Shown here piece after piece: positions 34,315 through 44,634 of a DNA stretch of 64,000 nucleotides (within the stretch, counting starts at the first letter, position 1; every line of letters begins with the position of its first letter). The translations under genes and the position numbers were made by a program. The notes under the pieces were generated by a model. It searched no databases. It saw only the letters and a list, made by a program, of their open reading frames with translations, and was not told the DNA's origin. The stretch spans positions 8,333,501-8,397,500 of the forward strand of contig NZ_CP108352.1 of the NCBI RefSeq assembly GCF_036237275.1. Reading direction: 5' to 3'. This DNA is from Streptomyces sp. NBC_01353 (GTDB lineage: Bacteria; Actinomycetota; Actinomycetes; Streptomycetales; Streptomycetaceae).

Positions 34315-35805
34315 ATGACGCAGCTTGGTTCCGTCACCGTCCGGGGCATGCGCTGGACCTATCTCGCCAGCGTGGCCGGGATCGTCCTGCAGCTCCCCTA
34401 CGCGGCGGTGATGGCCCGCCTGCTCACCCCCCAGGACTTCGGGCTGATGGCCCTGGCCCACCTGGTGCTGCGCTTCGCCCACCACTTCGCCCAGGGCGGC
34501 CTGCGCTCCGCGGTGGTTCAGCGAGCCTCGATCACGGACCGCGACGTCCGGGTGATCTTCACGCTGGCGCTCGCCGTCGGCACCTGTTCCTTCGCGGCGG
34601 TCTGGTGCGTGGCGCCGTATGCCACCGAGTTGGTCCGCGGTCCCGCCGAACTGACCCGTGTGATCCGGGCGACCGCGCTGATGCTGGTGTTCATGGCCCT
34701 GGGCGCCCCCGCCGCCGGACTGCTGGCCCGCGCCATGCGGTACCGGGCCGTCGCCCTCACCGACTTCTTCTCCTTCGCCGTCGGCTACTGCGTCGTCGGA
34801 TTTACGTCCGCCCTGTTCGGCGCGGGCGTGTGGAGCCTCGTGTACGGCACGCTCTGCTGGTATTTCCTGCAGGCCCTGCTGCCCTGTCTTCTGGTCAGGC
34901 ACTCGCTGCTTCCGCTGTTCGACGTACCAGCCATGCGGGACATCCTGGGCTTCGGCGGCAAGATTTCCGTGAACGGGTTCCTGGAATACCTGACGGAGGA
35001 CTTCGGCAAGCTCGCCATCGGCCGTTACGTGGGGGTCACGGCCGCCGGGCTCTATGACCGCGCCGCACTCCTGGCATCACTGCCGCTGTACCAGATCCAG
35101 GCGGCGGCGAGCAAGGTTCTCCTTCCCGCGTTCAGCCGCATCCGGCACGAGACCGGTCGGCTCGGCGCCTCGTACGCCGACTGCGTCTCTCTGACCACCC
35201 AGAGCCTCTTTCCCCTGTGGGCGGTGATCGGCGCGAGCAGCGAACAGCTGGTGGCGCTGCTGCTCGGCGGGCAGTGGCGCGGCAGCGCGGAACTGGTGCC
35301 TTTGCTGGGCCTGGTCAGCGTGCTCGCTCTGGTGGCGCAGTTCTTGGGCACGCTGGTGGAGGCCATGGGGGTGGTGGGGCCCAAGGTGGTCATCCATCTG
35401 GTGCAACTGGCGGTTCTCGTCGGCGGCACGGCCGTCGCGCTGGTCGTCGGCGGCGGGATCTACGCGTTGATGGTGGTGGTGTTGATCGGGCAGGTCGTCA
35501 GACTCGCCCTGTTCCAGGCATGGCTGAGCCGGCTCTTCCCCGCGACCCGGCGACCGGTCGCGGTGGCATACGCACAGGCGGCCTTTCTGGCAACCCTGAC
35601 CTGGGCTGTGCTGTGGTCCGTTCAGCACGTGCTCGGGAGCAGGTGTCCTTCGGCGCTGCTCCTCGCGATCAAGCTGGTGACCGCGGGTGTGCTGGTGGTG
35701 TGCTGTGTGCGGTACGGCGGGAGCCTGCAGGGCGTGCGGGTCGCCCGGGAGCGCGGTCTGCTTCCTGCCGTGCTCACGGGGCGCCGGCCCGCAGGCGGTC
35801 AGTAG
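34315..35805 (+). CDS. Polysaccharide flippase (Wzx/RfbX-type)
   Basis: This is an integral membrane protein of about 496 residues with some twelve to fourteen helices. The N-terminal GMRWTYLASVAGIVLQLPYAAVMARLLTPQDFGL is the pattern seen in MOP-superfamily exporters (ARLLTPQDFGLMA). It should move lipid-linked repeat units across the membrane. The ATG at 34315 has AAGGTGAG about 14 bases upstream; earlier starts give low-quality sequence. The 3' end overlaps the sugar transferase gene by 7 bases, tail to tail. The approximately 340-base upstream region is shared with the divergent UXS gene. Confidence 0.88.
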   Translation: MTQLGSVTVRGMRWTYLASVAGIVLQLPYAAVMARLLTPQDFGLMALAHLVLRFAHHFAQGGLRSAVVQRASITDRDVRVIFTLALAVGTCSFAAVWCVAPYATELVRGPAELTRVIRATALMLVFMALGAPAAGLLARAMRYRAVALTDFFSFAVGYCVVGFTSALFGAGVWSLVYGTLCWYFLQALLPCLLVRHSLLPLFDVPAMRDILGFGGKISVNGFLEYLTEDFGKLAIGRYVGVTAAGLYDRAALLASLPLYQIQAAASKVLLPAFSRIRHETGRLGASYADCVSLTTQSLFPLWAVIGASSEQLVALLLGGQWRGSAELVPLLGLVSVLALVAQFLGTLVEAMGVVGPKVVIHLVQLAVLVGGTAVALVVGGGIYALMVVVLIGQVVRLALFQAWLSRLFPATRRPVAVAYAQAAFLATLTWAVLWSVQHVLGSRCPSALLLAIKLVTAGVLVVCCVRYGGSLQGVRVARERGLLPAVLTGRRPAGGQ

Positions 35806-37289
35806 GCACCGTTGCCTTCGACGACGGCGCGCACCGTGCGGCGCAGGATGCCGAAGTCGACGGCGGGCGACCAGTTGTCGACATAGCGCAGGTCCAGGGC
35901 GACGGTCTCGTCCCAGGACAGGTCGGAGCGCCCGCTGACCTGCCACAGTCCGGTGAGCCCCGGCTTGACGCTCAGTCGTCGCAGCTCCACGTCGGTGTAC
36001 TGCGCGACTTCGCTCGGCAGCGGCGGTCTCGGACCCACCAGGGACATGTGTCCCCGCAACACGTTGTAGAGCTGAGGGAGCTCGTCCAGTGAGAAGCGGC
36101 GCAATACCCGGCCCACGCGGGTGATCCGGGGGTCACGGCGGATCTTGAACATGAGGCCGTCGTGCTCATTGGTCCGGGTGAGTTCCTCCCTCATCTGCTC
36201 GGCGGCGGAGACCATGGTGCGGAACTTCACCAAGTTGAACCGGCGGCCGCCCCGCCCGACGCGGATCTGACGGTGCAGCACCGTTCCGGGCGAGTCCAGG
36301 CGCACGGCGACGGCCACCGCGGCCAGCGCCGGGGTGAGCAGCACCAGGAGCAGTGCGGCACCCACCAGGTCCGTAACCTCCTTCAGCAGCACGGCGGCGC
36401 CGCGGCGGACGGGCGGAGCCACGTGCAGCAGCGTCAGACCGGCCACGGACGTGATGTCGACCCGGCGCTGGGTCACCTCGGTCAGGCCCGGCACGACGAC
36501 GAGGGGGCGACCGTCCTCGTGCACGGCCCAGGACAGTCGGCGCAGGCGCTCACCGGCCATGCTGGGCCCGGACATGACGAAGACCAGATCGGGGTCGAGT
36601 GCGCGGGTCGCTGCCAGCACCGGCGAGGCGTCACCGGACAGTTGCGCTGGGGCCTGCTTCTCCAGCCGTGCCAGGACCGGGGCCACGGAATCGGGGGAGT
36701 CGTCGCCGATCGGGCACACTCCGACCACGACGAACTCGTGGTCGGTACGGCGGGCGAGATGACGGAGCAGATCGTGCAGAGCGGCCGCCTCACCGATCAC
36801 CAGCGCACGGCGGACGGACCGGCCGGCGCGGCGTTGCGCCACCAGATGGCGGTGTGTCAGGTTCTGGCAGACGGCGGTGACCGCGAGGCACACGAGGAGG
36901 CCGCTCAGCACCGGCAGAAGGGGGGAATCCTCGCCGGTCGCCACTCTCACCGCGGTGAGCAGCGCCAGCAGGACCACCCAGTCCCGCAGCAGGGTGTCGG
37001 CGTTCCGGCGCTCCCCCAGGTTGCGCCATGCGTAGCGCGTGCGCGAGCCCCGGACGAGAACCCAAGCCACGGCCACCGCCGCCGCGTACCACAGGGCATA
37101 CGCCTCGCCGGCGAGGCGGAGGCCCGTGTACATCGGCACGGACGCCCCCACGGCGTCGACGGCGATCGCTGCCGGCCGGTACCAGGTGGGTTTGCGGCGT
37201 CGTCGCTTGCGGTTCGGTGGCTCGCGGTCGGGCTGCTCCTGGTGGTGCCCCGACAGCGGCACATGAGGTACCTCTCCCCGAACAGTCAC
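35799..37289 (-). CDS. Exopolysaccharide priming sugar transferase (polyisoprenyl-phosphate glycosyl-1-P transferase)
   Basis: This membrane enzyme of about 496 residues starts repeat-unit assembly by moving a sugar-1-phosphate to undecaprenyl phosphate. Four or five N-terminal helices and a CoA-binding-like domain (RRALVIGEAAALHDLL) are followed by the catalytic bacterial sugar transferase domain with KFRTM, RFSLDELPQLYNVLRG, VGPRPPLP and KPGLTGLWQVSGRS. GTG at 37289 is preferred because GAGAGGGG lies just upstream; ATG 37337 would add 16 residues. It is convergent with the flippase and divergent from the GT4 operon. The sugar may be glucose or galactose. Confidence 0.9.
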   Translation of the reverse strand: MTVRGEVPHVPLSGHHQEQPDREPPNRKRRRRKPTWYRPAAIAVDAVGASVPMYTGLRLAGEAYALWYAAAVAVAWVLVRGSRTRYAWRNLGERRNADTLLRDWVVLLALLTAVRVATGEDSPLLPVLSGLLVCLAVTAVCQNLTHRHLVAQRRAGRSVRRALVIGEAAALHDLLRHLARRTDHEFVVVGVCPIGDDSPDSVAPVLARLEKQAPAQLSGDASPVLAATRALDPDLVFVMSGPSMAGERLRRLSWAVHEDGRPLVVVPGLTEVTQRRVDITSVAGLTLLHVAPPVRRGAAVLLKEVTDLVGAALLLVLLTPALAAVAVAVRLDSPGTVLHRQIRVGRGGRRFNLVKFRTMVSAAEQMREELTRTNEHDGLMFKIRRDPRITRVGRVLRRFSLDELPQLYNVLRGHMSLVGPRPPLPSEVAQYTDVELRRLSVKPGLTGLWQVSGRSDLSWDETVALDLRYVDNWSPAVDFGILRRTVRAVVEGNGAY

Positions 37290-37578
37290 GGTGCCCCTCT
37301 CTAACGGGTTCCAGCGGATCGTTGTCGGTCCGCGCACCTGTCCACGTCATGAGACCGACGCCGGATAGCCGTGCGGGCCAGGGCATCTTTCGCGGTGTGG
37401 CGGAACGGCGGACGGTATCGAGTGTGTCCGCCGGGCACCCGCAGACGCTGCCGACGGCGCTCGTCCGCGCTGAACTATCACCCGATGAGCAGCATGGCGT
37501 GAGACCGCGCCGATTCCGCGACCGGGTGGCCCGACCCGTCGCACTCGGCCAAGCGGGTGGGCTCAGCGCGCGGATCTC

Positions 37579-37592
37579 CCCGAAACATCGGA
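37579..37592. promoter_or_regulatory. 14-bp motif shared by two exopolysaccharide promoter regions, copy 2
   Basis: CCCGAAACATCGGA is identical to 34039-34052. It lies in the 457-base divergent region between the priming transferase and the GT4 operon, 155 bases before the GT4 ATG. The rest of this region shows no further gene. Confidence 0.5.
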
Positions 37593-37746
37593 GACGACCA
37601 CTTAGTGCGCGAATTTGTCTGTTGGCCCGCCTGGTTCTGCCTGCTCTTGTCCGACATGTTGGGGCGAGGGCAGCGGCAGACCGGCGCCCGCCCGTCCCTG
37701 CCGACGACGACGAGAAGCCAATGCCGACGACCAAAGGTGCCCTGTC

Positions 37747-38907
37747 ATGAAGATCGCGGTGGTCCACAGCTTCTACACCGCGGGGAAGCCCAGCGGAGAG
37801 AACCAGCTCGTAAAGGACCAGGTGCGCGCGCTGCGCACTGCGGGCCACGCGGTGGAACTGTTCGCCGCACACACCGACGAACTGGCACGTGATCCGCTCT
37901 ACCCGTTGCGGGCGGCGGCACGCGTCGCATCCGGCCGCGGCAACAACCCGCTCGCCCGTCTGCGCGCCTACGGCCCCGAGGTGGTGCACGTCCACAACCT
38001 CTTCCCCAACTTCGGGCGCTCCTGGGTCAGGCACTGGGACGGCCCGCTCGTCGCGACCCTGCACAACTACCGGCCGATGTGCGCCGCAGCGACCCTCTAC
38101 CGTGCCGGCGCCGTGTGCACGCGCTGCCCCGACGGCGAGCCCTGGGCGGCGCTGAAGCTCGGCTGCTACCGCGGCTCCCGGGCCGCGACCCTCCCTCTGG
38201 CCTGGGCCGGACGAAACGGCCCGACGCGAGACCCGCTGCTCGCCCGCGCCGACCGGATCGTCGTGAACTCCCGGCTGAGCGAGCAGACGTACCAGCGTGC
38301 CGGCGTGCCCGCAGAACGCCTGACGCTCGTACCCAACTTCGTCGACGCGCCGCAAACCGGTGAAGCGCCGGGCGACGACACCGGCCGCTGGCTCGTCGCC
38401 GCCCGCCTGTCGGCCGAGAAGGGCGTCCTGGAACTGCTGCGTCAGTGGCCGGCCCACGAGCCGCTGGACATCGTCGGCGACGGCGAACTCCTCGCCGAGT
38501 GCCGGGCGGCAGCCCCCTCCTCCGTCCGCTTCCTCGGCCAAGTCGACCGCACCGAACTGTGCCGGCGAATGGCGACCTGGCGCGGCCTGGTCTTCCCAAG
38601 CCGCTGGTACGAGGTCCAGCCCTGCGTCCAGATCGAAGCACTGGCGGCAGGGCTCCCGACCCTCGCCTTCGACGGCTCGTCGGTGGCCGAGTCGGTCCGC
38701 ACACACGGCACCGGCCTGGTCACCGGATGGGACAAGCCCCTGGCCCCGGTCCTGGCCGAGGCGGCCACCCTCTTCCCCTCGCTGCGCGCCCACTGCCGGC
38801 AGGTCTACGCCGACCACTTCACGGAGCAGGCCTGGCTCTCCCGTATCACCACGGTGTACGAGGAGGCGGCACGGATCGCGGGCGGCCGCGCCCTGACCAC
38901 CGCATGA
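37747..38907 (+). CDS. GT4-family glycosyltransferase
   Basis: This is a GT-B fold glycosyltransferase of 386 residues. The N-terminal domain shows [20 protein letters not shown] and [11 protein letters not shown]. The cysteines in RCPDGEPW and KLGCYRGS belong to the middle part of this subfamily. The donor domain has [17 protein letters not shown] and [21 protein letters not shown] (short form SRWYEVQP). It heads a plus-strand operon of four genes joined by overlaps or short gaps. AAAGGTG is upstream of the ATG. Its role is to add a sugar to the lipid-linked unit; specificity unknown. Confidence 0.88.
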   Translation: MKIAVVHSFYTAGKPSGENQLVKDQVRALRTAGHAVELFAAHTDELARDPLYPLRAAARVASGRGNNPLARLRAYGPEVVHVHNLFPNFGRSWVRHWDGPLVATLHNYRPMCAAATLYRAGAVCTRCPDGEPWAALKLGCYRGSRAATLPLAWAGRNGPTRDPLLARADRIVVNSRLSEQTYQRAGVPAERLTLVPNFVDAPQTGEAPGDDTGRWLVAARLSAEKGVLELLRQWPAHEPLDIVGDGELLAECRAAAPSSVRFLGQVDRTELCRRMATWRGLVFPSRWYEVQPCVQIEALAAGLPTLAFDGSSVAESVRTHGTGLVTGWDKPLAPVLAEAATLFPSLRAHCRQVYADHFTEQAWLSRITTVYEEAARIAGGRALTTA

Positions 38908-40301
38908 GCACACACCCGGCGCACCCGGGATGCGGCGTGGCCCACCCCGCGGGCACCGCCCTCCGCCCGCCCCCGCCCACGGCGGCCACCTGCGAACCCG
39001 CCGGCGACAACAGGCTGATCGCCGGGGTCGTGGTCGTCGCCGCCATGCTCACCGGCGGCCGGTGGCTCTCGCACATGCAAGTGGGGCCGCTCTACATCGG
39101 CGACATCCTGTTGGCAGCGGCCTTCCTGCACGCCCTGTGGTTGATCCCTCTGTCCGGGAAACGGCAACAGCGCATCCACGGGCCGGGAATCGCGCTCGGG
39201 CTGCTGCTGCTGGTGACCGGGGCGCAGCTGCTCACCGTCCACGGCGACCTGCGCACGGCCGCCCGCGACGCGGCGCCGTTCGTCTACGCCGCGATCGCGT
39301 ATCTCGCCGCGAGCGGCTACCAGAGGGTGAGCGAGCGCGGCAGGCAACGCACCGTCCGGCTCCTGCACGGCGCCCTGGTGCTGCACCTCGCGTGGATGAC
39401 CGTGGCGACACTCGCACCGGCGTACGTCGCCACCCTGCCCGAGGTGGGCCGCACCCGCATCTTCGAGATCAGGACCGACTTCGACGTGGCCGTGCTCGGT
39501 GTGCTGGCGGGCCTGTCGATCCTGCGGATCAGACGGGGCCGGGTCTGGCTGCACGCTTCGCTGGCTGCCGCCGCACTCGTGACGGGCCTGGCCCAGGTGA
39601 ACCGGGCAGGCCTCTTCTCGTGCTGTGCGTGCGTGCTGGTGGCGACCCTGTTCCGGGCGGGCAAGAACGGCCGTATCACCCCCCGCGCGGTGCTGCTCTC
39701 GGCGACCGCGCTGCTCACCTTGGTCGTGGCGCTGCCGATGTCCCCGGCCGGCCAGCGCCTCCTCGCTCTGAGCACGGACACGACGGCCGCCCCCGAGCTG
39801 GTACAGAACGCCCACGGCACCACGCACGCACGGCTGTTCGCATGGGAGCGTGTCGTGACCTATACCCTCGACGACCCCTCCCGCACAGCCGTCGGCGTCG
39901 GCTTCGGGCCGGACTTCCTCCAGGAGTCCGACGGCGACCTCCCCATCGGCCGGGGAATGGGCGTGCGCTCCCCGCACAACTACCTGCTCACCGTCTTCGC
40001 CCGGCTCGGCCTCGTCGGTCTCGTCCTCGTCGTCTCAACTCTGACCAGTCTCCTGCTCATCACCATCCGAACCATCCGCAGAGGACCGCCCGACGAGCTG
40101 ACGTCCGTGTGCGTCCTGCTCGTGATCTCACTTCTCATCGTCGCCCTGCTGGGCGTGATCCTGGAGTCGCCCTTCGGCGCCGCTCCCTTCTTCTGGGCGG
40201 CCGGAATCCTGCTCGCGGGAGACAGGTCGCGACGCAGTCAACTCCGCCGGAAACCGGAACAGAAAACCTTGGTCAGCTCCTCTCGGAAAGTGATGGTATG
40301 A
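38904..40301 (+). CDS. O-antigen ligase/polymerase-like membrane protein (Wzy-type)
   Basis: This is a membrane protein of 465 residues with about ten to twelve helices. A long non-membrane loop precedes the last helices and contains [10 protein letters not shown] and [19 protein letters not shown]. The HNxxL element and the preceding R are typical of Wzy_C/O-antigen ligase family proteins. It should polymerise repeat units or transfer chains to an acceptor outside the membrane. It starts with ATGA overlapping the GT4 stop, and its own stop overlaps the epimerase start. Which of polymerase or ligase it is cannot be settled from sequence. Confidence 0.82.
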   Translation: MSTHPAHPGCGVAHPAGTALRPPPPTAATCEPAGDNRLIAGVVVVAAMLTGGRWLSHMQVGPLYIGDILLAAAFLHALWLIPLSGKRQQRIHGPGIALGLLLLVTGAQLLTVHGDLRTAARDAAPFVYAAIAYLAASGYQRVSERGRQRTVRLLHGALVLHLAWMTVATLAPAYVATLPEVGRTRIFEIRTDFDVAVLGVLAGLSILRIRRGRVWLHASLAAAALVTGLAQVNRAGLFSCCACVLVATLFRAGKNGRITPRAVLLSATALLTLVVALPMSPAGQRLLALSTDTTAAPELVQNAHGTTHARLFAWERVVTYTLDDPSRTAVGVGFGPDFLQESDGDLPIGRGMGVRSPHNYLLTVFARLGLVGLVLVVSTLTSLLLITIRTIRRGPPDELTSVCVLLVISLLIVALLGVILESPFGAAPFFWAAGILLAGDRSRRSQLRRKPEQKTLVSSSRKVMV

Positions 40302-41371
40302 GCGTCGCTGTGGTGACCGGCTCAGCCGGTCTCATCGGATCAGAAGCGGTACGGCACTTCAGCCGCCTGGGACTTGACGTCGCCGGCATCGACAACGACA
40401 TGCGGGCACGGTTCTTCGGACCGGAGGCGTCCACCGCGTGGAACGTCACACGCCTGTCCGCGGACCTCGGCCCGGTCTACACCCACCACGACGTGGACAT
40501 CCGCGACCGGGATGCACTGGCCTCACTCTTCCGCCACTACGGCCAGGACATCGCCGTCGTCATCCACACCGCCGCGCAACCGTCCCACGACTGGGCGGCA
40601 CGCGACCCGTTCCTGGACTTCGACATCAACGCCGTAGGCACCCTCAACATCCTGCAGAACGTACGCGAGCACTGCCCCGAAGCCCCCGTGATCCACTGCT
40701 CCACGAACAAGGTGTACGGCGACCGCCCCAACTCCCTGCCGTTCGTGGAACAGGAGACGCGCTGGGAGATCGCTCCAGATCACCCCTACGCGGCCGGCAT
40801 CGACGAGAACATGTCGATCGACACCTGCCTGCACTCGGTCTTCGGCGCCTCGAAGACGGCCGCGGACATCCTGGTCCAGGAGTACGGCCGCTACTTCGGA
40901 CTCCGGACGGCGTGCTTCCGTGGCGGTACCCTCACCGGACCCGGCCACTCCGCCACCGAACTGCACGGATTCCTCGCCTACGTGATGCGCTGCGCCATGG
41001 AGAGGCGCACCTACAAACTCATCGGCTACAAGGGCAAACAAGTCAGGGACGCCATCCACAGTCACGACGTGGTCGCCGCGTTCGAGGCGTTCTTCCGTGC
41101 CCCACGCAGCGGCGAGGTGTACAACCTGGGCGGCGGCCGGCACTCCAACGCCTCCAACCTCGAAGCGATCGCGCTGGCAGAGAAGATCTCGGGGAACGAG
41201 ATGCTCGTCGAGCAGGTGGAGACGCCCCGAACCGGCGACCACATCTGGTGGATCAGCTCCAACGCACGTTTCGAACAGCACTACCCAGGCTGGCAGTTGA
41301 CGCACGACGTGCCCATGATCATGCAGGAGATCCATGAGGCCAACGTGGACAGATGGGCACCGGCCCGGTGA
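40298..41371 (+). CDS. NAD-dependent sugar epimerase (CDP-paratose 2-epimerase-like)
   Basis: This is an extended SDR of 357 residues. The NAD motif is [12 protein letters not shown], followed by a long variable loop (AWNVTRL). [13 protein letters not shown] gives the Ser/Thr region. The Tyr-Lys pair is shifted: [10 protein letters not shown] and [20 protein letters not shown] resemble CDP-tyvelose/paratose 2-epimerases, where Tyr is not directly followed by xxxK in the usual spacing. [13 protein letters not shown] and [13 protein letters not shown] confirm the family. The substrate here need not be a CDP sugar. It overlaps both neighbours, so it belongs to the polysaccharide operon. Confidence 0.78.
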   Translation: MSVAVVTGSAGLIGSEAVRHFSRLGLDVAGIDNDMRARFFGPEASTAWNVTRLSADLGPVYTHHDVDIRDRDALASLFRHYGQDIAVVIHTAAQPSHDWAARDPFLDFDINAVGTLNILQNVREHCPEAPVIHCSTNKVYGDRPNSLPFVEQETRWEIAPDHPYAAGIDENMSIDTCLHSVFGASKTAADILVQEYGRYFGLRTACFRGGTLTGPGHSATELHGFLAYVMRCAMERRTYKLIGYKGKQVRDAIHSHDVVAAFEAFFRAPRSGEVYNLGGGRHSNASNLEAIALAEKISGNEMLVEQVETPRTGDHIWWISSNARFEQHYPGWQLTHDVPMIMQEIHEANVDRWAPAR

Positions 41372-42162
41372 AGCGGAACGTTCTCGGCGTCCTCGTCGAC
41401 GTGACCAGTTACGGGGAAGCAGTGGGCGCCGTGGTCGCCGCAGCCCGGCAGGGCCGCCCCTTCGCGCTGACCGCGCTTGCCGTCCACGGCGTGATGACGG
41501 GCGTGCTCGACCATGAACACGGCGCCCGGCTCAACTCCTTCGACCTGGTGACTCCGGACGGCCAGCCTGTGCGCTGGGCGCTGAACGCGCTGCACCGCGC
41601 GGGCCTGACCGAGCGGGTGTCCGGCCCGACCCTGACGCTCCAGGTGCTGCGTGCGGCAGCCAACGAGGGTCTACCGGTGTATCTGTACGGCTCCACGGAG
41701 CAGACGCTGGACCGCCTGGCGCTGAACCTGCAGAACACGCTCCCGGCACTGAAGATCGCCGGTCGGGAGGCATCCAAGTTCCGCACGGCCCGCCCTGGCG
41801 AGGACCGGGAGATCGCCGACCGGATCACCGCCTCCGGGGCCAAGATCGTCCTGGTCGGGCTCGGCTGCCCGCGTCAGGAGATCTTCGTGCACGCCATGCG
41901 CCCGCTGCTGCCGATGCCCCTGCTCGCGATCGGTGCCGCGTTCGACTTCCACGCAGGGATCCTGCGCAGGCCACCCGTGTGGATGCGGCGTCACGGGCTG
42001 GAGTGGCTGTGGCGGCTGGCCTCGGAACCGAGCCGGCTGTGGCGCCGGTACCTGATGCTCAACCCCCACTACCTCCTGTTGATCTCAGCCCAAAAGACCG
42101 GGCTGAAACGCCCCGTCCCGCCGCCCCCGTCGACGGAGCGCCCGGCCGCGTTCCCTGTGTGA
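41353..42162 (+). CDS. WecG/TagA/CpsF-family glycosyltransferase
   Basis: This is a GT26 family enzyme of 269 residues. [21 protein letters not shown] and [11 protein letters not shown] are the classic motifs of this family; [31 protein letters not shown] is the C-terminal signature, in short form GAAFDFHAG and LEWLWRL. Enzymes of this type add N-acetylmannosamine-type or glucose residues to lipid carriers. It overlaps the epimerase gene by 19 bases and is the last gene of the operon. No terminator hairpin is obvious after it. Confidence 0.9.
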   Translation: MGTGPVKRNVLGVLVDVTSYGEAVGAVVAAARQGRPFALTALAVHGVMTGVLDHEHGARLNSFDLVTPDGQPVRWALNALHRAGLTERVSGPTLTLQVLRAAANEGLPVYLYGSTEQTLDRLALNLQNTLPALKIAGREASKFRTARPGEDREIADRITASGAKIVLVGLGCPRQEIFVHAMRPLLPMPLLAIGAAFDFHAGILRRPPVWMRRHGLEWLWRLASEPSRLWRRYLMLNPHYLLLISAQKTGLKRPVPPPPSTERPAAFPV

Positions 42163-42369
42163 ACCGCGGCCTGGCGTCGTTCTGGGGGTTGGTTGAGAAG
42201 GACGGGGAAAGCGGTTCGGGCTGGCAGGCGGTGGTGCGGCTTGGGCCTGTCTGGATCGTGTTGAGAAGTGCTGTGGTTGTTGAAGGCGGCGTCCGGGCCT
42301 AAAGGTCCGGACGCGTCTTTGCCGGTCGAGGGTGTGCTGTCTTGGTCGTGGTCGCAGACAGGGGTCAGC

Positions 42370-42457
42370 GCCGCCGCCCTGCATGCCTCGCCCAAGGCCT
42401 CCAGCGCCCGCCGCCGCGCATGCCTCGCCCAGGGCCTCCAGCACCCGCCGCCGCGCT
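42370..42457 (+). repeat. 37-bp imperfect tandem repeat
   Basis: Two near-identical units start GCATGCCTCGCCC at 42381 and at 42418, with a partial third CGCCGCCGCGC. The repeat lies in a non-coding stretch of about 470 bases after the WecG-like gene, where nothing else is recognised. Confidence 0.7.
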
Positions 42458-42636
42458 GTGGTGTTCGGGTGGGTGCACGGGGGCCTCGCTCACGGCCACA
42501 ACGCCCTCGCCCCAGCCGTCCTCGAGCACCGGCCCCCGAGCGCCTGGCCTCGCCATGCCGTCCAGCGCTACCACCTAGTCTCCAGTCCGTAGATCGTGAT
42601 CATGGATGCGGAGGCCGCTCGCCGTTAGCCAGCCGC

Positions 42637-43080
42637 GTGGCTGAGACCTGGAACGAAGAGCAGTTGATAGCGGACGGCTTCGAGCGTGTGTACGCCGAGT
42701 TGGAGTGGTACGACGGACCGCGCGTCGGCCTTGCTGACATCAACGGGAAGCCCCACTACTTCCAGAACCACGACTACGACCACGCCGACGAAGCCGATGA
42801 GTACCAGGTCTGGCCCGCGAGCGAGGCCGTGGTGGAGCTGGAACGCGAGCAGTGGGCGATCTTCGCCAGGTGGAACGAGCGTCGTGAGGCCGGCGAGGTC
42901 GGACCGGAGAGCCATCCGGACCACGGCGGGATCGACGCCCGTCATGACGAGCTGGAGCTGCTGCTGGCGCCGTACCGCCAGGCGCCGGACAGCGCGCGTC
43001 GGCTTGTGGGCGAGCTGCGGTTCGTTGCCGGCGCTCGCTACCGGGTCGAGGGGCTCGACTACTGGTTCCGCCGCACGCGG
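42637..43080 (+). pseudogene. Unknown gene truncated by IS701-type sequence
   Basis: From GTG 42637 the frame codes for a plausible soluble protein with good codon use: WNEEQLIADGFERVYAEL, a DYDHADEADEYQVWP segment and RHDELELLL helix. It resembles unknown Streptomyces proteins with an acidic N-terminal domain. After about residue 148 it runs into the transposase sequence and out of frame, so the original C-terminus is lost. It could still be expressed as a fusion of about 340 residues, but I treat it as broken. Confidence 0.55.
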
Positions 43081-43083
43081 ACA

Positions 43084-43690
43084 AGCAGCCATCGAACGGG
43101 CCCTGTATGTGCCGCGCTCATGGACCGAGGACCCGGAACGCTGCCGAGGCGCCGGCATCCCCGACGGTCTGGCCTTCGCCACCAAGCCCCAGCTCGCCGC
43201 CCGGATGGTCGCCCGGACCTGGACGCGGGAACCCCCGCCCGCTGGGTCGCGGGAGACGAGGTCTACGGCGACAACCCGCACCGTCGGGCATCGCTTGAAG
43301 ACCGACGGACCGGCTATGTCCTGGCCGTGTCCAGCACCCACCCTCTCGTCACCCACGCCGGGAAGTCCAGGCGAAGGCCCTCGCCGCGCGGATCCCCAAG
43401 CGGGCCTGGCAGCTCCTCTCGGCCGGTGCGGGCGCGAAGGGCGAGCGGTATCACGACGGAACCGAGGTCGACATCCACAGCCAGTCGGGAGCCTCGGCCA
43501 CTGGCGCCTGCTGGTCCGCCGCAACCGCCGAACAGGCGAACTCGCCTTCTTCTGCTGCTTCTCGCCTGGCACCGATGGGTCACCCTCGCGATGCTTGCCC
43601 ACGCCTTCCTCACCGTCACCGCAGCCGCCGAACGCCGTAACCGCCCGCCCCTCATGGCCTGATTCCCTTGACCGGCAACGAAATCCAGCA
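43084..43690 (+). pseudogene. IS701-family transposase remnant
   Basis: In successive frames there are ERALYVPRSWTEDPERC, LAFATKPQLAARMV, WVAGDEVYGDNPH and GYVLAVSSTHP, then ALAARIPKRAWQLLSAGAGA, and finally WHRWVTLAMLAHAFLTV. The order matches an IS701 transposase. At least two frameshifts and an internal deletion are present, and the N-terminal half is missing. Confidence 0.75.
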
Positions 43691-43814
43691 CTTGGGTGGT
43701 GGCAGTGACGGGTCGTCGGCCGGGTGTGTCTGTGCCGGTGGTGTGACGTGGGGGTGTGATCGTCACTGACCCTGGAGTGGTTTTTGGCTTACGTTGACGG
43801 CCCGGTGGCCGACC

Positions 43815-44555
43815 TCAGTTTGGCTTGCGCCACACGGAGATGTGCTTCGCGGAGTCCTGGGTGAACGGCGCCCCATCCCAGTCTGCGACGCGACGTTCCA
43901 TCTCGAGCCCAGCGATCCGTGCCATCAGGTCGAGCTCTGCCGGCCAGGCGTAGCGGTGCCGGGAGTTGTCGCGACGATACCGGCCGTCGTCGCCGTCGCG
44001 GGTGAAGTGGTGCGAGACGAGAATCTGCTCGACGAGGTCGAAGGTGTCGAAGCCGACATGCTGCTCGGAGACGTCGAACGGCACCGCGACCTGGCCGGGC
44101 GGCAGGAACCGCAGCGGCGGCACGCCCAGCTCGATGACGAATCGGCCGCCGGGCTCCAGATGACGTGCGGCGTTGCGGAAGCACTCGACCTGCTCGTCCT
44201 GCGTGAGCAGGTTCGTGATGGTGTTGTAGACGAGATAGACCAGGGTGAACTCGCCGGGAACGACGGTGGTGGCCATGTCCCCGATGACTACCGGGAGCGT
44301 GTCCTCGTCGATCTTGCGCCGCAGCACCGCTGCCATGTGCTCGGACAGTTCGATGCCCACTACCGGCAGGCCGCGTTCCCGGAGCGGGACGCCCACTCGT
44401 CCGGTCCCGATGGCGAACTCCAGTGCCCGGCCGTCTCCGGCGAGCTCGGCGAGGAAGGCGAGAGTCGGTCCGAGAACGGCGGCCGAGGACGTCTCGGTCT
44501 CCTCGGCGTCGTAGCGGTCGGCGGTCGCACGGGTCCACAGCTCACTGCTCGTCAC
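43815..44555 (-). CDS. SAM-dependent methyltransferase (class I)
   Basis: This is a soluble methyltransferase of about 246 residues. The SAM-binding motif I is LEFAIGTGRVGVPL, the following acidic residue lies in VVGIELSEHM, and the VYLVYNTITNLLTQDEQ segment is typical of the class with a small lid. GTG 44555 is chosen because the domain begins shortly after with LWTRATADRYDAEE, as in relatives. The upstream frame extension to 44921 looks non-coding. Substrate is unknown. It stands alone between IS debris and an unknown gene on the same strand. Confidence 0.85.
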   Translation of the reverse strand: MTSSELWTRATADRYDAEETETSSAAVLGPTLAFLAELAGDGRALEFAIGTGRVGVPLRERGLPVVGIELSEHMAAVLRRKIDEDTLPVVIGDMATTVVPGEFTLVYLVYNTITNLLTQDEQVECFRNAARHLEPGGRFVIELGVPPLRFLPPGQVAVPFDVSEQHVGFDTFDLVEQILVSHHFTRDGDDGRYRRDNSRHRYAWPAELDLMARIAGLEMERRVADWDGAPFTQDSAKHISVWRKPN

Positions 44556-44634
44556 GGGCGGCCACTTTGCCGGGTACCGAGGGGCGCTGTCGACGCATTT
44601 ACCTTCCACCGGTGACGGCCGCCGGTTCTCTGAA

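Noticed and set aside
38930-41371. 813-residue reading frame spanning the polymerase and epimerase genes
   Set aside because: Its first half is an out-of-frame shadow of the polymerase; only the second half is the real epimerase, which has its own start at 40298.
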